A stretch of 64,000 nt of DNA. Origin: Stenopsyche tienmushanensis. Taxonomy: Eukaryota; Arthropoda; Insecta; Trichoptera; Stenopsychidae. A model generated the notes under the pieces. That model was not told where the DNA came from, searched no databases, and worked only from the letters and a program-made list of their open reading frames with translations. A program made the position numbers and the translations under genes. The stretch's first letter is position 1, and each line of letters starts with the position of its first letter. The stretch covers positions 868,001 to 932,000 of the forward strand of contig WACJ01000069.1 of assembly GCA_008973525.1 (NCBI GenBank), read 5' to 3'. This document shows positions 47,188 through 58,227 of this stretch, one piece after another.

Positions 47188-48098
47188 TAGGGGTCCCAAA
47201 TATTCGTAAAATCAATTATTCGTATATCGATTGTGAAATTGGTAAAATATTCGAATATTCGAGTATTCAAATATTTTATATATGTAGGCGAGGGTTATTC
47301 AAATATAACTCGGAATTTTTCATTAGTGTTATTATATAAAAATATAAATGGAGCATCTTATTTTTCTACAAAGTTCCCTTCATTAGAAATAAATTTATTT
47401 GCTCAGGAAGGAAGGTTCTTGATCCCATCACACAAAGAAGGCGAGAAGTATCATCTTCTGTTGCGCAACGCGTTTTCTCGTAGACAAAGACTAGAAATCA
47501 AGTGAAATTTTGAGGTTTTTGGTTTCAGCGAAATCAAAAGGATCAGAATTTTATTTACTTTTCAGCAATACATATTTTTTTAAAAAAAGTGCATTGAACG
47601 TTTTTACTTTTAAGCTTGACCGTAATTTCATTTTTATTGAGCCTGGTGTTGAAAAACCCCTCTCAGTTGTCATTGAGTTTGGTTTTATCGACAGTATCTA
47701 AAATATCACCCTTTTTTTGGCATGATCGATATTTTTGAATAGTTTTTTAATAAACTTTACACAAATTCAATAAAATAATTTCAATAAACTTGGCACTTTT
47801 TTGCATTTCTTTGTTGCTATTTCGATTGGCAGAAGAACATCAAGCAATTTTCTTAAAAAATATATTTCTTCATCATTAATAATTTCCGTTGTCCTTGTCT
47901 TTTAATGTCCTTTAACGATTTTTAATCTTCTTTAATTCTTTAATATTTTTGCTATCATACTTATGGAGTTCCAACTTGTTTCTACTTTCTAAATTACTTA
48001 ACGAATAATATTCGATTAATTTTATAAATATTCGAATATACGAATATTGGAAAACGGGCAAATATATTCGAATATCGAATATTCGATTGGGATCCCTA
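47188..48098. mobile_element. hAT-type element inserted in the pogo copy
   Basis: The termini are inverted: TAGGGGTCCCAAATATTCG on the left and, read inward from 48098, TAGGGATCCCAATCGAATAT. The flanking octamers CTTATAGT (47180-47187) and CTTATTGT (48099-48106) match at seven of eight positions, fitting an aged hAT target duplication. Many ATTCGAATATTCGA-like palindromes fill both subterminal zones. Frames at 47233-47505 and 47510-47701 have no recognised domain. A block at 47289-47380 resembles 29409-29500. Confidence 0.75.
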
Positions 48099-48106
48099 CT
48101 TATTGT

Positions 48107-48500
48107 GTCACTCTCGTTTTCTTCTTCTTGAGAAAGAAAAGAAACGATATCTGTGTATATTTCAGTTATATAATTTTCTTCAAAATGCATTAATCTGTTT
48201 TCATGCCAAGAAGAATCTTTCTCCACGATCGAATAAATGTTTCTGGTTTTACTTTTGAGCAAGATTGTGCTACTCTATGAAAAAATTGATCATATTGTCA
48301 CCTTCCTCAGCAAGATTTTTAAAAAGACTGTGACGATAAAGACGTTTCATTGATGCTATAATGCCTGGGTCCATGGACTGGATCAAAGATGTCAAGGGGG
48401 CAAAAATTTTGCAATCATAAATCCATCAATTATTTTCAATATGCCTTCGTTTGGATGAGAAGGAACATTATCTAATTAATAATACTGCGTTTTTGTGACA
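48107..48500 (-). pseudogene. pogo/Tigger transposase, DDE region and linker
   Basis: Minus-strand pieces in shifting frames read, in order: VLLI, then DNVPSHPNEG (the DN-PSHP block holding the second catalytic aspartate), SLIQSMDPGIIASMKRLYRHSL (here split; compare LIQPMDQGVI..LK..YR), LAEEGDN, VKPETFIRSW, RKILLGMKTD, and an acidic SQEEENESD tail. These are the hallmarks of pogo/Tigger (jerky-related) transposases. Frameshifts and stops between blocks show it is a pseudogene. The N-terminal CENPB-like DNA-binding domains are missing. Confidence 0.82.
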
Positions 48501-48969
48501 ATCTCTTATTTAGAAATTAAAATGCTTTGAATTGTTTTCTTTTCTTTAATTTTGGCTTGTGTATATAACACCTCATGTACTGTTTGGGAGTTGCCTCATT
48601 ATTCGAATATCATATATATTTTTTAATAATCAATTTTTTTAAGCACGGATTATCCGCAAACCACTCGGATTGTATGAATTGTTTTTTTTTCTATATGCTA
48701 AAAGCTAGCTATTAGCCAAAAGATGAAGCTATGTTTGTGCAATATATAATAAAATTGGCTTGCACCTGGCTACAGTAGAGGCGGCGCATTGAATGCGGGC
48801 AGCATCTCTGATGTGTTCAACTGACTTGGAGGACTATAAATAATTTCTATGACAATCAAGCCAATCAAAGGGCTTCAGTATTTTTTTCTGGAATGATATC
48901 CCCCGAAAATCCCACCCAGAAATCCATATTTGAAAACTTGATTCTAAAGAGTTAGTATTTTTTTTAGAA

Positions 48970-49635
48970 TACACTTGGGTCTGTTTTTATGCGATTTTGA
49001 AGTTATGCGGTTTTAAAAAATAATGGAACCTATTTCTTATTTTTCTATAGAGGAGTAAGATTTTTTTATGCGAATGCGCATTAAAAAAATCTAAAATCAA
49101 TATTAGAAAATTTTACAACCGTTGAAGTGTGTATAGGTGTATATTCCCTTGAATGACGATGATAATATTGGTTTGATTTTACATGGCAGCAAAGAAATAG
49201 AAGACGATACTTACTGTAAAGATTACACAAGAAGTTAGTCATCTTTGTAATAAATTAGAAAATTTATTTATTGTATAAGACTCAAATTCTAAATGAGCTT
49301 TCAAATTCCAACGCGAACTTAAGAATTGCATGTTTCCATATCCTCCTTCATAAAATGAATGCTTAAATTGTCACAAACTTTAATCAACGACTACATTTTA
49401 GAGCAGAAGGATGACGAATAAAGCAATTCTAAGATAAATATGTTTTGTGTTTTTATTTATATGATTTTTTTAATGCGGTTTTTGGTACATTCTATCACAT
49501 CGATTTGAAGTTATGCGTTTTTAATAATAATGGTACCTATCCCTAAGTTTTCTATGCAGTTCAAGTCTTTTTTATGCGTTTTTTTATATGCGACCCATGG
49601 AACGTATCTATTGCATAAAAATAGACCCAAGTGTA
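48970..49635. mobile_element. TA-flanked element, TTATGCG subfamily (family E2), complete copy
   Basis: Both ends are preserved as inverted repeats: TACACTTGGGTCTGTTTTTA on the left and, read inward, TACACTTGGGTCTATTTTTA on the right. Taking TA as the target duplication gives an element starting CACTTGGGTC. Subterminal blocks include GAAGTTATGCGGTTTT and GATAGGTACCATTATTATTA (right, inverted). The interior of about 350 bp has no coding frame. TA duplication suggests the Tc1/mariner/pogo class, but the class is not proven. Confidence 0.75.
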
Positions 49636-51290
49636 TATAAATTCCACTTTAACACATCGCAATTTAATTATTAGCAATATAAATAAACAAGAGTATGAAA
49701 ATATATGTACATCCTATTTTGACCCCATAATATTTCTGGAATTTTTACTTCATTATTTTTTTGTGGGCAAGTTATGTGGCAAGGTGAATAGATAAAATAT
49801 GGAAAAAAATAATCATATGACAGATTATAAAGCAAACTTATAGTTGTGTGCTTGGAAAGTATCTGATAAATATGCAACGTTTGCAACCTAGATATATTAA
49901 ATGTGAGTGTCAATCATAGGATTTGAGATCTCAATCCCAAGACTATAAAATTTTAATATTTGTAATTTTATTGGGAGATTTGATAATCCGTTTTTTATGG
50001 TGTTGCCAGAATTTGTTTAACGTTTCGAGATTTGGCCTGTCAACACAGTCGAAAGATAGCGGTCTACTTTTATTGGATTTTTAGAATTTCTTATGGAATA
50101 TCTTGCAGAGCCTAAGCGTCGTTAAGTCGGAGTTTTGATTTAAGCGTCACATAACTTGCCGCATTTTTATTACGCGGATTTCTGACCCAAATACTGCTGG
50201 ATGCTTCTTCGGATGGCCACTCGTGGACAATTAAAATATTTCGTCGAAGATTATTCAAATGGAATTAAAGTTGGATTCTAATATATACGGCCGCCGTATT
50301 GGGCCATGTTTGGGTAGCCGAATGAATTAAAATATTTAGCTATAATTTATCCGGGGAGTTTGACATAAATTAAGTCCAAAAATTTATTCCAGGGGTCGTC
50401 AACCTTAGCGAACACGCTCGTGCGATTGTTATCGCGCGTTTTAGCATCATTAATTACATCTGTATACGTTATTTAATTAGTACGACTCTTCATAGCAAAT
50501 AATGGTCCGGAGATGAGCGGCATCTCGGACAAGCGAAGAATCTGGAAAAAGTATCGACTTACAAGATTATGGGGAGATTCCAGTGGACGATTAGACTTTA
50601 AATATCTCTTCAACGATTTTATTGGAGCCGTCATTATAATTCGGCTGTTTTTATGTCTGACTTTGTCCAAGCCATAAAATATCGACGAAACTTACAAAAG
50701 AATATAATTGCCTCATTATGTATACGTTTTATGGAGATAATGAAAAAATAAAAACAGTCGTATATATTATTGGTATTATCGTTAGTCAGAATCTATATGA
50801 GCAGCAGAAGCTATGGAAGTGATATCTATGGACACCTAAGAAATAAAGTTGACACCTAATGACGAGCTCCATTTCAGCTACTTCCGAGAAAACAACAATA
50901 AATATTTTTTTAAAAACATTTTATGGGTATATTGAACTTGAAGATAAATACATCATTAAAATACTTCTAGCCTGTAAGATGACATAAGCCATTGAACTAC
51001 AATGCACTACAAATGATTTTTACGATTATTTGCAATATATCTCCATTAAAAAGCATGTTCCATTACTTTTTAATAGCCATTTTACTGAGTAAGTGAGTTA
51101 TACAAAATTGAGTCAGCTATTTGTACACTTCAAAAAAACTGGTTTCGCTTGAAGAAAGAATTCAAAAATAATTTGAATCAGCAAGTAGCTATAAGAAAAC
51201 AAGTACCTAGTCAGGTCATGATTTGAGACTCGGATAGCATAAAATATTTTAATAAGAATTTTTGACCTCATTTCGATTCAATACTGGCCA
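49636..51290. other. Unassigned noncoding DNA
   Basis: No gene recognised. A CAGGGGTCGTCAACCTTAG at about 50391-50409 looks like a single hAT terminus, but no partner end or duplication was found. The stretch at about 50470-50660 is moderately GC-rich with no coding motif. Confidence 0.4.
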
Positions 51291-51294
51291 CCTC

Positions 51295-51385
51295 ATTCAT
51301 AGGGCCGTAACAAGAGGGTGGCAAATTAGGCACCCGTCACGGGCGCAACAGGGCTTGGGACGCAAAACGCAGAATATCGACCTGA
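51295..51385 (+). repeat. Possible dispersed repeat with GCCGTAAC motif
   Basis: CATAGGGCCGTAACAAGAGG, TGGCAAATTAGGCACCC and ACGGGCGCAACAGGG echo the GTGGCGTAACTACTAATTGG...GGCGATGCCTAGGGG segment in family A elements and a pattern frequent in insect transposon ends. Only one occurrence of this exact form is present, so the call is weak. Confidence 0.3.
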
Positions 51386-51642
51386 TCGAGGGTTGCACAT
51401 TTTTATTTTACTTGACCATTCTACATTATAAGAATCAACATTGATTGAATCTGTCCATTTTTATAATATATAAGTTGTCTAATCCTTATTTTCTTTGTTA
51501 TCGATTAAACCCACAATAAAATAGAGACAAAAATATTTTCCACCGATTGTAAAATTTAAACAACGCACCCGATCAGTTTTCTTCGGACAACTTCGCTTTG
51601 TTTCTGAGAATTCGTCGACATGTTCATGTATGGCATCCGATC

Positions 51643-51719
51643 GCGAGACACTCATTGGTTATATCAGCTGTCCGAAAAGCGGACCGATTGGACACATAGG
51701 CCTTGCAGCCACTCCGTTT
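51643..51719 (-). repeat. Short interspersed repeat, copy 2 (family J)
   Basis: Reverse complement of the segment at 2534-2608, sharing AATCGGTCCGCTTTTCGGA, AGTGG and AATGAGTGTCT in the same order and spacing. Family not recognised. Confidence 0.6.
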
Positions 51720-51879
51720 GAATTTGAAAATAAAAGTGTCCTTGCGAACATGGATATTAAATTCAGTTTTGCACCTTGTTGTGTATTTATATTAAGCGGG
51801 CTGAATAGCGGGACCAATAGACAGCTCAGGTTAGTTCCTTTGTCTTAGATATGAAGTACCCGTGATTAATTGAGGCAAA

Positions 51880-52329
51880 AAGTCGGCTTTATTGCTGTGA
51901 AACAACACCAAACACTTGATTGAAACATCTCCACGATGTCATTTTTGTTATATTGTCAGCAAACACGGCACCCTTCATGCGCACAGCTTTCTCATATCCA
52001 AATTTTTAGTCAATATGCAATGTACCTCATTTTATGGAAGGCCTACCATATTTGTTAGCTCACGCATTTACAGTCGACGGCCATCCAATACCATTTTGAT
52101 GGATTTTCTTCATCATTTCTGGGGTGGTTACCAAATTTGGTCAACCATTGCGCTGTTCGTCTTGGCAGCTCGCATGGCCTCGTTTAAATTCTGCCACTTA
52201 ACATCTTACTGCTGTAAACGAAGGAGCAGACTTCCCGAGAGTAGAATCTAGCCCGGAATTGATATTAGCTGGACTGAGACTTTTCAAATTAAAGTATTGT
52301 ATCACTGAACGATAACCAATTTTTTCCAT
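51880..52329 (-). pseudogene. mariner transposase relic, N-terminal half
   Basis: From an ATG at 52329 the minus strand reads MEKIGYRSVIQYFNLKSLSP, then NINSGLDSTLGKSAPSFTAV and, after a stop, VAEFKRGHASCQDEQRNG, then NLVTTPEMMKKIHQ. These follow the mariner N-terminal plan: ...YRAVIKFF..EGLTP..I......YG.SAPS..TV..W..EFKRGR.S..D..R.GRP..ATTPE. Several stops and frameshifts follow and the catalytic region is not readable. Terminal repeats were not found, so the element's limits are unknown. The helix-turn-helix would bind the transposon ends. Confidence 0.82.
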
Positions 52330-53264
52330 GTTTACAAATTCACCGAGAACGTTCACTACAAAACCGAAAATTGAACGATAGGTATCATTTAATCTGGTGG
52401 ACACTGAAACGACGTAGATAGGCATCTAATCAGTAATCTGCGGTAAATTTTCAATGTAAATTTTCATTATAAGCAATTCATGTATTCATGTCATGTATCT
52501 TCCAATAATTTATCCCAGATTATTTTTTTTATGTGGCATTTAATTAAGATATAGCAATTTATTAATGCGATTCGATAAATCTGATTAAAATTATATAAAT
52601 TATTGTGAGCAATATGTGAATTTTAAATGAGCTACATATGGATACACGCTCCCACCGTAATAATTCAGGGATGGGAATGATAAATTAGGGTTCGGAAGCA
52701 AAGTGTTAAACATTTGTAGCAAAATTGTTTTCATAGATAAGTCGAACATGAGCACTATCCAGTTTGTCTGATAAAAAAGTTTTTACATACCCTGCGAAAA
52801 TTGAGCGTGAAGCAACATTAGCGTATCTGATCACTTTCTTCAGAATTTATATGAGAAGATGATAAGAACCGGAGTACGCAGGAATAAATCAACGTAACCC
52901 AAATATTTGTTCCCGCGCTTACATCCACTCTGAGGGTCGCAATTCCGTATATAAGTTCCTAATTAATTCCCGGCATACTTCGACCATTCTTCTTGCCGGT
53001 GGAACATTATTAGAAAAAATGATAGAAAGAGATAAAAATGAGCGAAGGATAACTGAATGGATTCTAATGGGGAAAACATTGGAATTGGAATCATATACGC
53101 CATTATTTATGAGTAACCCGAGGTATTACAAGAACGTTTCCTTCGTATATTTTTTTCAATTTAAATATAAAGGTTGTGTATGGTCTGCTTTAGTCAGGCT
53201 TGATTCATTAAAGCCTGTCGGAAGAGTATACATAATTCCTTGTTTATCCGGATGTGGCCTTAGT
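52330..53264. other. Unassigned noncoding DNA
   Basis: No gene or transposon end recognised. The 131-codon frame at 53019-53414 (plus) begins here but lies opposite a possible LINE relic and shows no domain of its own. Confidence 0.45.
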
Positions 53265-53400
53265 TGTTTGTTTTTGGTAAAGTATTCGACGAAGGCATTG
53301 ATTTTCAATTACTCAGAGCCTTTCTTTAATGTTCCAGTAAGACAACAGGATTTGTACCCGGGTTATACAACAGATCTCAAAATCTCCTTTATGATCCTGA
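53265..53400 (-). pseudogene. Possible LINE reverse transcriptase C-terminal relic
   Basis: Minus-strand reading gives ITRVQILLSYWNIKERL, a stop, then VIENQCLRRILYQKQ. Many insect LINEs have, after the reverse transcriptase core, a VLLYGxETW...KRL..FE..CLRRI block; the order LL-Y ... KERL ... IENQCLRRIL fits it. The piece is about 45 residues, with a stop, and nothing else of the ORF is readable. Chance similarity is possible. Confidence 0.4.
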
Positions 53401-53942
53401 GCTTTGATCATTGATTCATGCTCCGTTGTCGTCAGAGCATCGACAATAAGGATCGACCGTGAAATAATTGAGTCCTTTGATAGAATTTAATATTCAATGA
53501 AAGCACGCATGATTGATATGAGCAAATACTAACACAATATGTTTGATTCAAATCGGTTGAAATATTTCATTCTATAGCGACATTTCATGAGGACTCTATT
53601 TTCGTTTTATTTTTTTAAGCTTTCAAGCAAAAAAGTCATGTTATCATACAGTAACGCTAGTATTCATTAAAGGCGTGTAATATAAATAAACATATTTTTT
53701 TTGAATTCTTAAAATTCCCGCAAACAAAGACGGTTATTTAAAAAATAAGGGCTTTATTTGTGTTTTAAAATTCGTGTATAATATGAAGCTCACGTTTCAG
53801 ATCTTCAGTGAGCATCTCCCTGTAACGAGAGCTATATAATCTTTTCTCTGATAATATTCTAATATTCATTTCAGAGTCATAAGAAAGCTATAACGCAGTG
53901 CATCTCATATTAGAATAGAAATTTTAATATAGGCAATAAAGG
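53401..53942. other. Unassigned noncoding DNA
   Basis: Nothing recognised in about 540 bp of AT-rich sequence. Confidence 0.5.
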
Positions 53943-54985
53943 TATACTCCAACTTCTTTTTGTGCGATTTCGAAGTTATGCAATTTTTTAAAAGCATTTT
54001 TTTTTGTTTCATAAAGAATACATATTGAGATATTTAGGATAAAAAAGGAAATAAATCATCAATACTAACCGAAATTTGGAAAAAAATTATAATTAGGGAC
54101 TATGTAAATCATATTGTATCTGCTATCGCTGAATTACGACCATGTCCTTTATTCTGGTTTAGATTTTTGAATTTTTCCAATGTGTCGACTTTTAAAAATA
54201 CATCCTCCACAGGATTTTCCAAAATTCCAACTACTTACGGAGTTATAGCTATTTTAGTGACGCGGCAACTTGGCCGGTCCTACCATAACGAAACTACTTT
54301 TTTCAACGCGATTGACATCATATCTCTAGTTGTAATTGATTAATTAATTCAAAATGGGTACAAATCTTTTCTATATAACTGTCTATTATTCCTACCAGGT
54401 TTATGTCAAAATTTATTTTTTAGCTATTTTAAAAAAGTTAAAACTTTGACAAAATAAGGCCAAAAAATGAGTTGACTGAATTTTTTTAAGCAGTCGGAAT
54501 TTTGTGATATCTTAGGGACTATAGTAACATCTTTACTATTTATGAATCATATCGTTGGAAAGAGAAAATCTAAACAGAACAATGATGAAATTGACATTGT
54601 TTATACTACAATATTTCTTCCGAAAAAGCGATTTTGAGTAATATCGAAAATTATCATACACAGCGATGATAGTTTGTAATTAAAATTATTAGTATTTCTC
54701 TAGTGGATGTAAGATATTCTTAAAATTTTATCAATGATGCAAGACGTCCTTTAAATGTTACCAAAAATGTTATTTTTTAATTGCATTATTGTTTTCCTTT
54801 TTTTTTTTTTTTAATTAACTATTTTTGTGCGGTTTTGGATATTTTTTATATAGCTGTTTCAAAGTTATGCGGTTTTTAAAATCCATGGAACACATCTTCA
54901 CTTTTTTTTAATGTAAGTCATAGCTTTTTTTGTGCGATTTTCCACGGAACGCTTCTATCACACAAAAAAAGGTTTAAGTGCATAA
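53943..54985. mobile_element. TA-flanked element, TTGTGCG subfamily (family E1), long copy
   Basis: The left end reads TATACTCCAACTTCTTTTTG with TGCGATTTCGAAGTTATGC; the right end, read inward, TATGCACTTAAACC then TTTTTTTGTGTGATAGAAGC and GTTCCGTGG. Both ends match the shorter copy at 15281-15697. The central roughly 600 bp (54200-54800), absent from the short copy, has only short frames and no recognised transposase. TA at the ends suggests the Tc1/mariner/pogo class. At 1043 bp it is the largest member seen. Confidence 0.65.
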
Positions 54986-57900
54986 GAAAAAAATAATGAA
55001 CGTGACCATACGGTCACGAAATAATTTTAATTTACATTAGATCTGTAATTAAATTTCACATAAGTTGTTAGCTTCAATAAACAGTCTTAATTGCGTTTGA
55101 CAAAGCCCATGAAGAAATTTCCTTATATAATATATAATTACTGAGAATTTTGTTGAATAAGATTTTCATACGACATTTCGTTTTAATTATATATATTTCC
55201 TATGATCCTTTATTAGAGAATGTCAAGATAAGCACAATTATTTATAAATAATACTGATTGAGAAATAAGCCCGGATCGAATGAATGGGAAATTTGATATT
55301 ATATACGTCGTAACTTTATGTCTTTATAAAGGCTTTTTGGGTGAGCTTATGTTTGGGCTAATAAATCTATTTTGAGAACGTAATATTGTATTCGTTACAT
55401 GTTACATGATACAAGTAAATAAACTATATGAAAAATATCATATGATGACATCGAAAGCAAAACGTTTGAAGGTTGATATTATTTCATTTCGAGCGTATAT
55501 AGGCCATTTTGTTACGAACTTAATTGATAACGAGTAACAGGTTGTGAACTTCCATTGTAGACAATTATCAGGCTTAGTCGCTACACCGTTGATGTCATTA
55601 AGGTAAGGTCATAAATATATGGTGAATAATGGCTTAGAATTACAATTTGGTATAATTTAGTAAATACCATAGGTGAAAATGAGCTTGGTGGTGTCTTCAT
55701 TTGACAATGATGCATCGTTCGATAAATTTCCATCGTGTGCTCTCTCTCCAAGGAAGTGATGATTCAAGCAATTTTAAAATTCTGCAGTATATGCTATATC
55801 AGGCAAACTGCTGTCAATTTTAGATCTTCCCGAGCGTAATATATTCGTCTCATCTTTTACCCTCCCACGTCTTCTTTTTAGGGGTCCTCACTAAATTATC
55901 TTCCCAGATTTAACCCCTTGCCACCATTTTGAGGGGGCGCCCTTTACGTTTTATGGCCGCGTATTTTCTTTTTAAAACTTCAACAGCCCCTCGGAGAAAA
56001 TGAACGAGGTCAAATAAATATACAAGGATTAATCACCAGCTGGTAAAATATCGGCTATCGGATTCATATCCCACGGGAGCCATACGAACCGGATAACTTT
56101 TTTTTATCACGTTAACGTTCACGGCCGCCACGTAAAAAGCTTAAAAGTTCAAATATATAATTCAAAATGCCCGTTTATACCCCACGTGCAGGCCGGGCGA
56201 TCCTTTTTTCGGCGAGAGGAGTTCTCCTTTCTCTCTATGCCCCCACGCTTCGTTCAATGAGGATTTATCTCGGCGAAAACTATGCTTTTGTATGGGAAAA
56301 TAAAACCACAAAAGATCTACTGGTCTCTCAGGGTTCAAAACGTATAATGGTTCGTTCTGTGTAATGCCGGGTTGAGCCCTGCTCGCTTGCGTAGACTTTC
56401 CCACACTCGACAGGGTCTTGATCGATTTCCCTGACCGGTTAAGTTGCTAAAAGGTTTCATTCTAAGCCAACTGTTTCAAGGAGAAGGATCAGACTCAAGG
56501 TTAGATGGTGCGAAATATTAAGTTGGCCTTCTTCAATAGGAAACAATCCGCAATTAGTACGGTTGTATTCTTACAGTACAATCCGAGGAACCCCTCCAGA
56601 GAATAGGATACACTCTTAAGCCGCTGAATTGTATATTTCATATTTTCCATTAAAAAAGGAACCTTTCAACAAAAATATATATAGTCAATACCTTGTTTGT
56701 ACAATTAGCTAAAAAATATATTCAGCATAATTAAAATGTCTCCGAATTTATTCTATAGTTTCTTATACAAGCAAGACACCGAATAATATGAGCTAAAATT
56801 GTTTTTAAAAGTATAATTTGATTGTAATTCTGACTTTTCGGGTTTCGATTTCGTTGCTTTCGTCGTTATGACAGTCGCCTTATCCAGCTGCGGAGATTGG
56901 ACCGGGAGGTCATTAGAAGCGTTCGAAAGAGCTGTAGAGGGATGATGCCAAAAAGAAGGGCCCAAAAGAATCGAAAAGGGAGACACTTAAGAAATTGAAT
57001 TATCTTGTATATAATTTTATTACACTTATGACACTGGTGCCGAATTACGAGGCACACAGCCTCCATACAAAGCGGAGATCAGTTTCGCAATATGTATTTA
57101 AGAATGGCCGATTTTATTTAAGCTCAATTGAATTCAATATTGACAATAGAAAGACAATTTGAACGAATAAAAAAAATATTTCAAATTATGAATTAGTATC
57201 TTGAATCTTTTGTAGGTGATCTCTATGTTTGTTGATTATATGTAGTCAAATATGGATAAGATTTATATGAATATTAAAATATAAGAGAATTTAGCAGAAA
57301 ATGGCATTGTTTTAAATGATGTTTTAATTTTTTGTGCAAATTAGTTATTAATAAAGAGCTCAGTTTGACATTGTTAATTGTCTACGTGCTTATATTTTCA
57401 GAGCCATGAATTGAGTATAAATATGAATTCATTTTCAAGATTATTATTAATAAATTATTTTTCATATTTGTTGATATTTGCAGTCTGTTTTCTTTAATAT
57501 CTGCAATGATTAATGAATTTGTTGTAATTTAAATTATGCAAAAAGTTAATTTGAATATGAAAACAAGACGAAAACTGTAAAAATGAAGCCATGCAGATTA
57601 AATTAAGGCTAAAATGTATTTTTCATCGTGTTTAGGTAGTATATTATTATATTATAATAATATTTGATCGGTTCTTCTCAAGCTAAAATAAATCAATTAT
57701 TTAAACGAATTGTTTTCATTAGAAAATTAACAGAAGTTTTTTCAAGCTCAAGTAATCTCGAAAAAAAATAAAGATCTGATAAACTTTTTACGCGTTAAAA
57801 TAAATTATCGCGTAAATAAATTTAAGCTTGTCTATTGGCATATTGAATTTACTTATCATAAGTATTGTTTAACACGTCAAAGAGGTAAGATAGTGTTGTG
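54986..57900. other. Unassigned noncoding DNA
   Basis: No gene recognised. The stretch at about 55850-56450 is markedly less AT-rich and has frames open on both strands (56162-56404 and 56167-56364), which points to composition rather than coding. It is a candidate conserved noncoding block. Confidence 0.45.
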
Positions 57901-58227
57901 TCCGAATTCCAGTGATTCAAACAGAACGACAGACAGAGACGGAGAGTGTCTTCCAGGTCGGAGATTGTAAATGGAAGACAAAGACGGAGAGAGTATCTTG
58001 CGTACATCTTACGATTATATAGATCGTTAACCCAAATTTATCGACTAATAATGATATGTGAATGATATAATGAATCGATTTCGAGTATATTGTTTATGTT
58101 AACTTGAAGAAATGACCGAATATTGTGTGCTATCGAGAGTGTTTATTTATTTATATACAAGCTTCATACATGTTGCGATGGTCCTGCTAGATAAGTGGAT
58201 TTGTACGGATGATAAGTGGTGGACATA
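57901..58227 (-). repeat. Interspersed repeat family B, copy 4 (minus)
   Basis: In reverse complement the copy runs from TATGTCCACCACTTATCATC through CACTTATCTAGCAGGACC, ATGTATGAAGCTTGTATA, AATAAATAAACACTC, AACATAAACAATA, TAATGAATCG-type sequence, TCGATAAATTTGGG, AACGATCTATATAATCG, AAGATGTACGCAAGATAC, CTCTCTCCGTCTTTGTC and CACTGGAATTCGGA. It is nearly colinear with the 63-kb copy. Confidence 0.8.

Larger units (their letters stand above)
46863..48685 (-). mobile_element. pogo/Tigger-like element, split by a hAT insertion
   Basis: After a TA the left end reads CAATAGACTCTCAATTATC, then GGGCTAATGCTGGGGA and ACGGATAACTGG, as in the fragment at 29233. Minus-strand transposase pieces lie on both sides of a hAT element (47188-48098). 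Near 48640-48685, GCACGGATTATCCGCAAACC resembles the subterminal part of the other end, but the terminal CAGTAGACTC is absent, so the right end is eroded and the boundary approximate. Confidence 0.7.

Noticed and set aside
50391..50425. CAGGGGTCGTCAACCTTAG as a hAT element end
   Set aside because: Only one terminus is seen; no inverted partner and no 8-bp duplication within several kb.
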